This document shows positions 1 to 6,824 of a DNA stretch of 15,612 nucleotides, piece after piece. Position 1 is the first letter of the stretch; the number at the start of each line of letters is the position of its first letter. The DNA is from JBHIBC01 sp046758905 (GTDB lineage: Bacteria > Acidobacteriota > Polarisedimenticolia > Gp22-AA2). The translations under genes were made by a program, and so were the position numbers. Below the pieces are notes generated by a model. It had not been told where the DNA came from. It ran no database searches and saw only the letters and a list, made by a program, of their open reading frames with translations. The stretch is taken from contig JBHIBC010000065.1 in the NCBI GenBank assembly GCA_046758905.1, positions 1-15,612 on the forward strand. The letters run 5' to 3'.

Positions 1-1243
1 AACGGCCCATCCTGAGCAGATGCAGGGTGCAGCAGGGAAGGGGCGTCTCGCCCGATCCCTCGTCCTTGAGGACGACGACGAGATTGAGGCGCGGCCCGTA
101 CGGGGCGGGGCGCTCGTGGACCTCGAACTGCCGGTTGAGTCCGGGACGGTGCTCGGAGAGGAGCGCCGCCTCGAGCAGCAGGGCCTCCAGCTCCGAGGCC
201 ACCGGCTCGACCTCGAGGCTGTGGACCTGTTCGAGGATCGACCTCCCCTTGGCCGAGGCCCGCGCGGAAGGCGCGAAGTAGGACGACACCCGCGTGCGGA
301 GGCTTCTGGCCTTGCCGACATAGATCACCCGCCCCCCCCGGTCGCGGAACAGATAGATCCCCGGCCCCCGGGGCAGATCGCGCAGGTCGTCGGCCGAGAA
401 CCGGTAGCGCGAGAGGTCGACCGGGGCCGGCGGCATGTCCTGGTACTCCAGCAGCGGCCCCAGCGATGCGATGCCGCGCTCCTCGAGAAGCGGCACCATG
501 GCCAGGAACGAGACCGCCGCCAGCCGGGCCCGGCCGCGGCAGTCGTCCGGCCCGCGCGCCTCGACCCCGAGGATCGCGGCGAGATCGAGCGCGGCGTGAT
601 TCCTCTTGAGGCCGAAGAGGACGCGCCCGAGCTTGGCGGTCGAGACGACCGGCGGGTGGAACGCCAGCCCCGCGCTCAGACAGGCGGCGCGAACCGGATC
701 GATCTCGTGTCCGATCCTATGGCAGATGACGGGTCCCCCGCCGATGCCCCGCAGGAGCGCCTGAAGATCGTCGCTCGAGAGGCCGGCGCGGCCGGAACGA
801 CGCTGCCCTGAAGAGGCTCGCGGGAAGTCCTCGGCAGCGGCCGCCCAGGAGGGGAAGCTCACCTCGGTCCCCGGCCGTCCGGCGGCGACCGGGAGCAGGG
901 TGACCACCCTAGGCGCTCCGCTGCGCCGGGGTCCGCCGCCGTCGGCCGCTAGGGCCACGAAGTCGATGAGCGAGCCACCGACCGGGGTCGCGGCCTCTCC
1001 CGCGCCGGGCGAGGGGCGCGCCGGCGGCGCCGCGGCGCCTTCCGTCCCGAACGACCACCCCGACCCGGGCCGGTGGACGACGCCCGGCAGGTCGCTGAGG
1101 ATGCGGGCGAGCAGCCGGAAGCAGACCTCCTCGTCCTCATGGCGGATGCGCAGGAAGCGATCGGCGAGCTCGCGGCTGGTGGCGGGCGCGCCGGCGGCGC
1201 GCAGGTGCGCGAGGATCGCGTCCTGGACCGCGAGCCTCCTCAT
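1..1243 (-). CDS. Winged-helix / DnaQ-like (degenerate) / GIY-YIG nuclease fusion, 3' end outside window
   Basis: Open frame of 414 codons from ATG at 1243 that leaves the window on the left. Residues about 1-65 look like a winged helix ending in GSGWSF. Residues about 94-250 resemble the DnaQ/DEDDh 3'-5' exonuclease fold (FVALAADGGG at 95-104, then CHRIGHEID at 174-182). Residues 295 onward are a clear GIY-YIG domain: GIYLFRD 295-301, VIYVGKA 306-312, RTRVSSYF 316-323, then an ELEALLLE helix carrying the expected catalytic Glu. The DnaQ plus UvrC-N-like order is known from bacterial exonuclease/GIY-YIG fusions proposed to act in DNA repair. Here the exonuclease catalytic acids look replaced (see findings), while the GIY-YIG motifs look intact. 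The start is supported by GGAGGGG at 1254-1260, inside the end of the FIST gene, 7 nt after whose stop this gene begins; the two are probably one operon. Fold assignment of the middle domain is inference. Confidence 0.83.
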   Translation of the reverse strand, partial: MRRLAVQDAILAHLRAAGAPATSRELADRFLRIRHEDEEVCFRLLARILSDLPGVVHRPGSGWSFGTEGAAAPPARPSPGAGEAATPVGGSLIDFVALAADGGGPRRSGAPRVVTLLPVAAGRPGTEVSFPSWAAAAEDFPRASSGQRRSGRAGLSSDDLQALLRGIGGGPVICHRIGHEIDPVRAACLSAGLAFHPPVVSTAKLGRVLFGLKRNHAALDLAAILGVEARGPDDCRGRARLAAVSFLAMVPLLEERGIASLGPLLEYQDMPPAPVDLSRYRFSADDLRDLPRGPGIYLFRDRGGRVIYVGKARSLRTRVSSYFAPSARASAKGRSILEQVHSLEVEPVASELEALLLEAALLSEHRPGLNRQFEVHERPAPYGPRLNLVVVLKDEGSGETPLPCCTLHLLRMGR

Positions 1244-1250
1244 CGTTCGA

Positions 1251-2426
1251 TCACCCCTCCGCCACCAGAACGAGCACGCCCGTGTAGGTGAGCAGGTGAG
1301 CCGCGCCGCCGAGCGGCGCGATCTCGGCGTTCCCGAAGAAGCCGATGATCGGCAGCGCGCCCAGGGCGCCCGAGATGTACGCGGTATCGATGCCGGGCAG
1401 GCCGTACAGCGACGTCCCCCGGGCGGCGCAGTTGAAATAGAAGCCGAACCTGTAGGGGACGCCCTCGCGGGCCGCAGCCACCCGCGCGAGCATCCGCTTC
1501 AGGTCGTCGCGGGCCGCCTGCCCGTCCCGGAGGGCCAGAACCACCGGCTGTCCCTCGTGCACCGGGGCCGCGATGGCGAGCGCCCCAGTCCCCTCGTCGG
1601 CCGCGACGAGGTGGCGCACCAGGTATTCCCCCGGCTCGAGCCGGTCCTGGTGCGGGTCGGGAGGGATGCCGACGAACAGGTGCGCCCCGAGTCGGTCGAG
1701 CGAGTCGCGCAGGCTGACCGGGAGGCGCGATCTCAGGATCTCGAGGGCCGGGCGCCCGTCGAGCTCGAGGATCACGTTCTCCGAGGCGCGGGTCACCCGA
1801 CACGGCTCGCCGAGCGGCTGGCAACCCTGCGTGATCGCGACCAGGCGGCGTGGATCGCCCGAGATGTGAAGGCCCGCGAGCGAGCGGGTCGCCACGTTCC
1901 TGCCGTAGAACTGGAAAGTCAGCCCCTGTCCGGCGTCGCCCGACGAGACCGCGCCCACCGCATCGACGCCCGGGGTGGCTCGGGAGATCTCCTTGAGCAG
2001 CTCGTCCTGGCGCATCGCTCCTGGATCCGGGAGCAGGACCAGCAGGCCGGCCCGCCCGGCGACCTGCCTGCCGACCTCTGCCGCGGCCGTGCGCCCCCCC
2101 TCGGATCCGATCGGGGCCAGCATCGTCGTCCCGACGAGCCGATCGGAGCGGACCGCGAGGACCGCGACGGCAGGCCCGTCCTCGATCTCCTGCGAGCCGG
2201 TGAGCACGCCCCGGGCGCTGCACCCGGCGAGGAGACCGGTCCCGAGCCGCACCTGGACCGAGCGCAACATGGAGGCGTATTGGGGGCGGTGGGGCGTGGT
2301 CGCGAAGACGAGGCCCCAGTCGGCGCGATCGACCCCGGCGGCCTCGACGGCGGCGCGGGCGGCCTCGTCGCCGGCCCGGGAGGGGTCGGCCTCCATCGAC
2401 AGGCCTACGCCGGCGGCCGTGGACAT
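1251..2426 (-). CDS. FIST domain sensory protein (FIST_N plus FIST_C)
   Basis: 391 aa. The N-terminal half carries the FIST_N pattern around LLAGCSARGVLTG (65-77), and the C-terminal end carries the FIST_C pattern FYFNCAARG...GLPGIDTAYI...IIGFFGNAEIAPLGG...LLTYTGVLVL. No signal peptide or membrane segment is evident, so it should be cytoplasmic. FIST domains are sensor modules predicted to bind small ligands such as amino acids, and they often sit near chemotaxis or two-component proteins; here it is a stand-alone FIST protein. The open frame extends 113 codons further upstream, but that extension is low-complexity and overlaps the divergent transporter. ATG at 2426 begins the conserved part and lies at the expected transcription start of an extended -10 element. 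It is followed after 7 nt by the GIY-YIG fusion gene, suggesting co-expression. The ligand cannot be deduced from sequence. Confidence 0.85.
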   Translation of the reverse strand: MSTAAGVGLSMEADPSRAGDEAARAAVEAAGVDRADWGLVFATTPHRPQYASMLRSVQVRLGTGLLAGCSARGVLTGSQEIEDGPAVAVLAVRSDRLVGTTMLAPIGSEGGRTAAAEVGRQVAGRAGLLVLLPDPGAMRQDELLKEISRATPGVDAVGAVSSGDAGQGLTFQFYGRNVATRSLAGLHISGDPRRLVAITQGCQPLGEPCRVTRASENVILELDGRPALEILRSRLPVSLRDSLDRLGAHLFVGIPPDPHQDRLEPGEYLVRHLVAADEGTGALAIAAPVHEGQPVVLALRDGQAARDDLKRMLARVAAAREGVPYRFGFYFNCAARGTSLYGLPGIDTAYISGALGALPIIGFFGNAEIAPLGGAAHLLTYTGVLVLVAEG

Positions 2427-2432
2427 GCGATC

Positions 2433-2441
2433 AAGATACCA
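2433..2441 (-). promoter_or_regulatory. Extended -10 promoter of the FIST gene
   Basis: Minus strand reads TGG-TATCTT (2441 down to 2433), an extended -10 element of the TGnTATAAT type. The ATG at 2426 is 6 nt beyond it, exactly where transcription would begin, and there is no Shine-Dalgarno sequence, so the mRNA may be leaderless. No good -35 is seen. Confidence 0.45.
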
Positions 2442-2479
2442 CGAGGTGGAAAAGCCGGGATCCCGCGCCCCGCGCCGCT

Positions 2480-2485
2480 TATGAT
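2480..2485 (+). promoter_or_regulatory. Possible -10 box (TATGAT) for the EamA transporter
   Basis: TATGAT lies 40 nt upstream of the proposed TTG start at 2526. It contains the ATG at 2481 that could otherwise be taken as the start. No convincing -35 is visible, so this is tentative. Confidence 0.3.
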
Positions 2486-2525
2486 GCGCGGGTCCGGTTC
2501 CGGCGGACGGAGGAGGCGTGAGGCG

Positions 2526-3533
2526 TTGCTGAGGCGGGGAGGCGGGGGAGCGGGCGCACCGGATCTCGGCGGGTTCGCGCTGGTGATCAATTCGGCGCTG
2601 TGCTACTCGACGCTCGGGGTGTTCGCCAAGATCGCCTTCGCCTCGCAGATGCGGCTGGGGCCGCTGCTGGCCACCCGGTTCACCCTTGCGGCCGCCTGCC
2701 TTTGGGCGATGGTCCTCCTCTCCCCCGGCGGCCGGGCGGCGATCCCACGCCTCGACCGGCGGCACGCGCTGGCGCTGCTGGTGTGCGGGATCTTCGGTTA
2801 CGCGGGGCAGGCCGCGATCTTCTTCTCCGCCCTGCGGTGGATCTCGGCCAGCCTCACGGTCGTGCTCCTGTACACCTGCCCCGCGTTCCTGGCGCTGATC
2901 GTGTGGGGGACGACCGGGCGCCGCCCCGGCGGGGCGCGGCTGGCTGCGATCGCGCTGGCGATGGGGGGCACCTACCTGAGCGCCGCACCCCGGCTCGGAG
3001 GAGAGGGCGCCGCGGGGGCGGCGCTGGCGGTGCTGGCGGGCCTGTGGTACGCGTGCTTCCTGCTCCTGCTCTACCGTCTGACGCCCGGGGTACCGGGGCT
3101 CGTATCCGGCGCTCTTGTGATCACCGGCGCCGCGATCGCCTTCGATGCGGCCGTTCTCGCCACGGGCGACTACGCGCCCCCGGCCGACGCCCCCCAGTGG
3201 ATGGCGATCCTCGGCCTGGTCGTGGTCTCCACCTTGATGTCCTTCGTCCTGTTCATCAACGGTCTCAAGAGAGTTGGGCCGCAGGTGGCCTCCATTCTCA
3301 GCACCTTCGAGCCGCTCGGGACCCTCCTGATCGCGGCGATCGTCCTGGGGGAGAGGCTGACGGCGACGCAGTCGGCCGGCGCGGCGCTCGTGATCGGAGC
3401 GGCGTTCGTCCTGGCGACCACCGCGGCCGGCGCGGCGAGGCCGGCGGGCCCCGCGCCGATGGTCGCCGGGGCTTCTTCGAGCGGGGGTGCCGACGCGTCG
3501 GCCGGCGGCGCGGCGGCCGCCGTCCCCGATTGA
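2526..3533 (+). CDS. EamA/DMT-family transporter
   Basis: 335 aa, about ten hydrophobic helices in two EamA repeats (roughly 15-140 and 155-300). Typical features are the early ALCYSTLGVFAKIA segment, FGYAGQAAIFFSALRWISA in repeat one, and the hallmark end of repeat two: STFEPLGTLLIAAIVLGE followed by a last helix. It is an inner-membrane drug/metabolite-transporter protein; substrate unknown. Start: the open frame continues far upstream but only as an antisense shadow of the FIST and nuclease genes. TTG at 2526 has a strong GGAGGAGG (2509-2516) with 9 nt spacing; ATG at 2481 has no ribosome binding site and sits inside a -10-like hexamer. The C-terminus is an Ala/Gly-rich tail of about 35 residues. 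It is divergent from the FIST gene. The methyltransferase promoter overlaps its stop codon, so it is probably a separate transcription unit. Confidence 0.85.
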   Translation: MLRRGGGGAGAPDLGGFALVINSALCYSTLGVFAKIAFASQMRLGPLLATRFTLAAACLWAMVLLSPGGRAAIPRLDRRHALALLVCGIFGYAGQAAIFFSALRWISASLTVVLLYTCPAFLALIVWGTTGRRPGGARLAAIALAMGGTYLSAAPRLGGEGAAGAALAVLAGLWYACFLLLLYRLTPGVPGLVSGALVITGAAIAFDAAVLATGDYAPPADAPQWMAILGLVVVSTLMSFVLFINGLKRVGPQVASILSTFEPLGTLLIAAIVLGERLTATQSAGAALVIGAAFVLATTAAGAARPAGPAPMVAGASSSGGADASAGGAAAAVPD

Positions 3534-3558
3534 CCCGTCGGTGGTCGCGGCGTACGAT
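3530..3558 (+). promoter_or_regulatory. Sigma70-type promoter of the methyltransferase operon
   Basis: TTGACC (3530-3535), 17-nt spacer, TACGAT (3553-3558). The -35 hexamer contains the stop codon of the transporter gene (TGA 3531-3533). Predicted transcription start is near 3565, giving about a 36-nt leader to TTG 3601. Confidence 0.6.
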
Positions 3559-3600
3559 CGGGCTTTGAGCGAGGGGACTCCCGTTTCAGAAGAGCGTCCA

Positions 3601-4527
3601 TTGGCAACAGCGAACAGGCCCGCCTTTCTCGATCTGGTCCGCCGGCGCCTCGTCCTCTATGACGGGGGAATGGGCACCATGCTCTTCTCGCGCGGGCTCG
3701 AGGAGGGCGAATCTCCCGAGCCCTGGAACTGGGAGCGTCCCGATGCCGTGAAGGAGATCTACCGCGCCTACTACCGGGCCGGCTCGGACGTGGTGCAGAC
3801 GAACACCTTCGGCGGCACCGCCATCAAACTGTCCGAGCGCGGCCTGCAGGACAGAGTCTACGACGCCAACTACCTCGCGGCCAGGGCCCTGCGGGAGAGC
3901 TGTCCGGAAGGGCGCTATGCGGCCGGGGATGTCGGCCCGATCGGCAAGTTTCTGAAGCCGATGGGCGAATACGAGCTCTCCCAGTTCGAGGCGGCCTTCG
4001 AGGCGCAGGTCCGCGGCCTCGCGGACGGCGGCGTCGATCTCATCTCGATCGAGACCATGTACTCGCTCGACGAGGCGCTGTGCGCCCTGCGCGCGGCGAA
4101 GCGGGCCGCCGACCTGCCCGTCGTGGTCGGCATGACTTTCGAGAGGAACCCCCGCGGCTTCTTCACGCTTATGGGCGAGACGGTGCGGCACTGCCTCAGG
4201 GTGCTCGGGGATAGCGGCGCCGACGTGGTGGGGAGCAACTGCACGCACGGCACGCCGGCGTTCCTCGAGCTGACCCGCCTGATGCGGGACAGCACCGACC
4301 TCCCCGTCATCGCGCAGCCGAACCGCGGGCAGCCGTTCCTCGGGGCCGGGGGCGTCGGCTACCGGCAGGCCGTCGACGAGTTCGTGCGCGACGTGGTCGC
4401 CATCGCCGCTGCCGGGGCGAACATCGTCGGCGGCTGCTGCGGGACGACGCCCGAGTTCATCGGCCGCACGCGCGAGGCGCTCGCGGCCCGCCCGGCCGAT
4501 GCGCCGGAGGGGGGGGAGGGTCCGTGA
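3601..4527 (+). CDS. Zinc-dependent homocysteine S-methyltransferase family protein (MetH N-terminal / BHMT type)
   Basis: 308 aa TIM-barrel methyltransferase that moves a methyl group onto the thiolate of homocysteine. The sequence shows the entry motif LYDGGMGTML (19-28), QTNTFGG, and the three zinc-ligand cysteines C214 (GSNCTHG) and C279/C280 (GGCCGTTPEFI), all intact. Length matches the isolated homocysteine domain, with no folate or B12 module attached. Start: TTG at 3601 has a weak AGAAGAG upstream and gives the usual family N-terminus. TTG 3565 is an alternative that would be leaderless; ATG 3487 lies upstream of the promoter and is unlikely. Its stop overlaps the GTG start of the MttB-like gene (GTGA at 4524-4527), so the two are translationally coupled. 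The methyl donor is not evident from this protein; context points to a corrinoid system fed by the MttB-like partner. BHMT-like or S-methylmethionine activity are alternatives. Confidence 0.88.
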   Translation: MATANRPAFLDLVRRRLVLYDGGMGTMLFSRGLEEGESPEPWNWERPDAVKEIYRAYYRAGSDVVQTNTFGGTAIKLSERGLQDRVYDANYLAARALRESCPEGRYAAGDVGPIGKFLKPMGEYELSQFEAAFEAQVRGLADGGVDLISIETMYSLDEALCALRAAKRAADLPVVVGMTFERNPRGFFTLMGETVRHCLRVLGDSGADVVGSNCTHGTPAFLELTRLMRDSTDLPVIAQPNRGQPFLGAGGVGYRQAVDEFVRDVVAIAAAGANIVGGCCGTTPEFIGRTREALAARPADAPEGGEGP

Positions 4528-5990
4528 GCCTCGTGGAGCCCCTGCGGCCGCGCCTCCGGATGCTGTCGGAGGAGTTCATCGACAGGATCATCGACGAGGC
4601 GTTCGAGGTGAACGAGAAGCTGGGGCTGCAGTTCGAGCACCCTCGGGCGCTCGCCCTGCTCGGCGAGCACGGCCAGAGGATCGACCGACACAGGGAGCGA
4701 GCCTACCTCAGGCGCGACTTCGTCGAGAAGGCGATCGGCTCGGCGCCCAAGAGCCTGACCCTGTGGAACGTCGCCGGCGACGCCCCGATCGAGGTCTGCG
4801 GCGACAGTCTCGCCTACGACCCGGGCTCGGCGGCGATCAAGGTGCTGGAGGCCGATGGCTCGACCCGCCGATCGACCTCCGCCGACTGCGTGCGCCTGTC
4901 CCGCCTGGTTCACCACCTGGAGCACATCCACGTCGGCTCGACCGCGGTGGTCCCGCACGATGTGCCGACCGAGGTCTCGGACTACTACCGCCTGGCGGCT
5001 GCGGTGCAGAGCTGCGACAAGCCGGTCGTCACCGGCATCTTCCGCGAGGGATCGTTCCCGGCGATGCTGGAGATCCTGACCATCGTCCGCGGCTCCGAGA
5101 GGGCGGTCGCCGAGAAGCCGCTCGCCGTCCTCGACGCCTGCCCGTCCTCGCCTTTGCGCTGGAGCGTCCTCACCTCCGAGAGCATCATGCAGGCGGCCCG
5201 CCACGGCATCCCGTCGGAGATCATCTCCGTGCCGCTGACCGGGGCCACCGGCCCGGTGACCTTCTCGGGGACGCTCGTGGTGCACACCGCCGAGAACCTG
5301 GCCGGCATCGCGCTGGCGCAGGCGGTCCGCCCGGGGGCGCCGGTCGTCTACGGCGGGGCGCCGTGTCTGATGGACATGCGCGGGGGCCAGACGCCGTTCG
5401 GATCGCTCGAGACCTACATGATCGACTGCGCCTACGCGCAGATCGGCAAGCGCTTCGGGTTCCCGATCCATGCGTACATGGGCCTGTCGGACTCCAAGCT
5501 GGTCGACGCCCAGGCGGGCTACGAGACCGGCATGGGCGTCATCCTCGCGGCGCTGGCCGGCGTGAACATCGTGTCGGGAGTCGGCATCCTCGACTTCATC
5601 ACCTGCCAGAGCCTCGAGAAGCTGGTGATCGACAATGAGGTGTGCGGCATGGCGTACCGCCTGATCGAGGGGATCCGCCAGCGCCACGAGAGGATGGCCA
5701 TCGACTTCCTGCCGGAGGCGATCGAGAAGGGTCACTTCCTCGGCCACCCGACGACCCTGGAGCTGTTTCGCGAGGAGGGGACCCGTCCCGGCAAGGTGGT
5801 CGATCGGTCCTCCGCCCCGCCCGGCGGTCGCGGCCCGTCCGACTACGAGCGCGCCCGGGAGGTGGTCCGGGACCTGCTCGCGAGACAGCGCTTCCGGCTG
5901 CCCGAGGACAAGGCCCGGGAGATCGAGCGCGTCGTTCTCAGGGAGGGCGCGCAGTTCGGCCTCGAGACGCTGCCCGCAGCGCCCGCTTGA
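4524..5990 (+). CDS. MttB-family methyltransferase (trimethylamine/glycine-betaine methyltransferase superfamily, non-pyrrolysine)
   Basis: 488 aa, full length for the MttB superfamily. Conserved stretches include RLSRLVHHLEHIHVGSTAVV in the first half, YGGAPCLMDMRGGQTPF (276-292), and GYETGMGVILAALAGVNIVSG towards the end. Family members remove a methyl group from a methylated amine and pass it to Co(I) of a corrinoid protein; those without pyrrolysine (e.g. MtgB) act on glycine betaine or other quaternary amines. The frame has no internal amber codon, so this is a non-pyrrolysine member. GTG at 4524 is chosen because it sits 4 nt after GGAGG (4515-4519) and overlaps the stop of the homocysteine methyltransferase. 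A reactivation-domain gene follows 25 nt later. No corrinoid-binding protein is encoded beside it, which is unusual for this family. Substrate is inferred only at class level. Confidence 0.87.
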   Translation: MSLVEPLRPRLRMLSEEFIDRIIDEAFEVNEKLGLQFEHPRALALLGEHGQRIDRHRERAYLRRDFVEKAIGSAPKSLTLWNVAGDAPIEVCGDSLAYDPGSAAIKVLEADGSTRRSTSADCVRLSRLVHHLEHIHVGSTAVVPHDVPTEVSDYYRLAAAVQSCDKPVVTGIFREGSFPAMLEILTIVRGSERAVAEKPLAVLDACPSSPLRWSVLTSESIMQAARHGIPSEIISVPLTGATGPVTFSGTLVVHTAENLAGIALAQAVRPGAPVVYGGAPCLMDMRGGQTPFGSLETYMIDCAYAQIGKRFGFPIHAYMGLSDSKLVDAQAGYETGMGVILAALAGVNIVSGVGILDFITCQSLEKLVIDNEVCGMAYRLIEGIRQRHERMAIDFLPEAIEKGHFLGHPTTLELFREEGTRPGKVVDRSSAPPGGRGPSDYERAREVVRDLLARQRFRLPEDKAREIERVVLREGAQFGLETLPAAPA

Positions 5991-6015
5991 TCCCGCCGGC
6001 CCGGAGCCGGGAGCG

Positions 6016-6702
6016 ATGAGCCCGCACCTGCCCGCCGGGCCCGGGGCCCGGATCACCGTCCTCGATCCCCTCCCGCTCGAGGTCGCGCGGCCGATGGTCC
6101 TCCTCCGCCTCGGCTATCGGGGTCCGGCGCAGGTTCCGGCGCGGACCGCGCGGCTCATCGACGAGGTGATGCGGAAGGGGCGGGGGCTGTTGGCTCCGAA
6201 GGCGGTGTACCGCGAGGTGAGCGTCAGCGCGCCCGAACCGGGCGTCACCCTGATCGCCGGCGGCATCAGGACCACCAGCCGCTCGGTCCGCGATCGCCTC
6301 GGCGCCTGCCGGGGCGCGGTGGTGTTCGCGGGAACGGTCGGTCCGGGGGTCGACGAGTGGTATCGCGAGCTGACGGACTCGGACCAGATCACCCGGGCCC
6401 TGCTCGCCAGCGCTTACGGCAGCGCCGCCGCCATCGCCCTCGGATCCGGCCTCGAATCGATCATCGGCCGGCGCCTCGAGGCGCGAGGCCTCCGGCCGAC
6501 CAGGCGCTACGCTCCCGGGTACGGGGACTGGGAGCTGTCCGATCAGAGGCCCCTGCTGGCCCTGCTCGATGCCGGCAGCATCGGCATCCGCCTCACCGAG
6601 GACTGTCTCATGCTCCCGACGAAATCGATCTCGGGGATAATCGGGGGGTCGCCTCCGGCCGCGGCGGGTGAGCGCGGGGGCCGTCGAGAGGCGGAGGGGT
6701 GA
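6016..6702 (+). CDS. Stand-alone MetH-type cobalamin reactivation (activation) domain protein
   Basis: 228 aa, similar to the C-terminal AdoMet-binding reactivation domain of B12-dependent methionine synthase. Diagnostic motif RYAPGYGDWELSDQRPLL starts at 164 and LTEDCLMLPTKSISGIIG spans 193-210; GTVGPGVDEW (106-115) is also typical. In MetH this domain reductively remethylates inactive Co(II)-cobalamin using AdoMet and a flavodoxin-type electron donor. It is soluble and has no iron-sulfur motif, so it differs from RamA-type activators. The last 20 residues are a Gly/Arg/Ala-rich tail. ATG 6016 has GGAG at 6003-6006 (9 nt spacing). As the last gene of the operon it implies that a corrinoid cofactor serves the two upstream methyltransferases, even though no corrinoid protein is present here. 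The folded reactivation module is certain by motif; its client is inferred. Confidence 0.85.
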   Translation: MSPHLPAGPGARITVLDPLPLEVARPMVLLRLGYRGPAQVPARTARLIDEVMRKGRGLLAPKAVYREVSVSAPEPGVTLIAGGIRTTSRSVRDRLGACRGAVVFAGTVGPGVDEWYRELTDSDQITRALLASAYGSAAAIALGSGLESIIGRRLEARGLRPTRRYAPGYGDWELSDQRPLLALLDAGSIGIRLTEDCLMLPTKSISGIIGGSPPAAAGERGGRREAEG

Positions 6703-6728
6703 CCACGGCCACGCCCTCCGCGCCTCGA
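6684..6728. terminator. Hairpin between convergent methyltransferase operon and tRNA gene
   Basis: Arms 6684-6698 and 6714-6728 pair over 15 positions with two adjacent internal mismatches (TCGAG plus GCGGAGGG), and the loop is 15 nt. The stop codon of the reactivation gene (6700-6702) lies in the loop. No T-tract on either side, so termination is inferred; it could serve both strands. Confidence 0.4.
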
Positions 6729-6737
6729 TGAAGGCCT

Positions 6738-6814
<77 letters not shown>

Positions 6815-6824
6815 TCGGACGGTG

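Noticed and set aside
900..2480. Long plus-strand frame continuing upstream of the transporter
   Set aside because: It is antisense to the FIST and GIY-YIG genes, low-complexity, and has no family features; GC-rich DNA commonly gives such shadow frames.
2481..2526. ATG 2481 as transporter start
   Set aside because: It lies inside a TATGAT hexamer without ribosome binding site, whereas TTG 2526 has GGAGGAGG at good spacing.
3534..3600. Cobalamin or SAM riboswitch ahead of the methyltransferase operon
   Set aside because: The predicted leader is only about 36 nt, too short for these aptamers, and no B12-box was seen.
4524..5990. Pyrrolysine-containing MttB
   Set aside because: No in-frame TAG occurs before the C-terminus; the protein is a non-pyrrolysine member.
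4359..6056. 565-codon minus-strand frame opposite the MttB-like gene
   Set aside because: Antisense shadow of a clear MttB-family protein; no recognisable domain.
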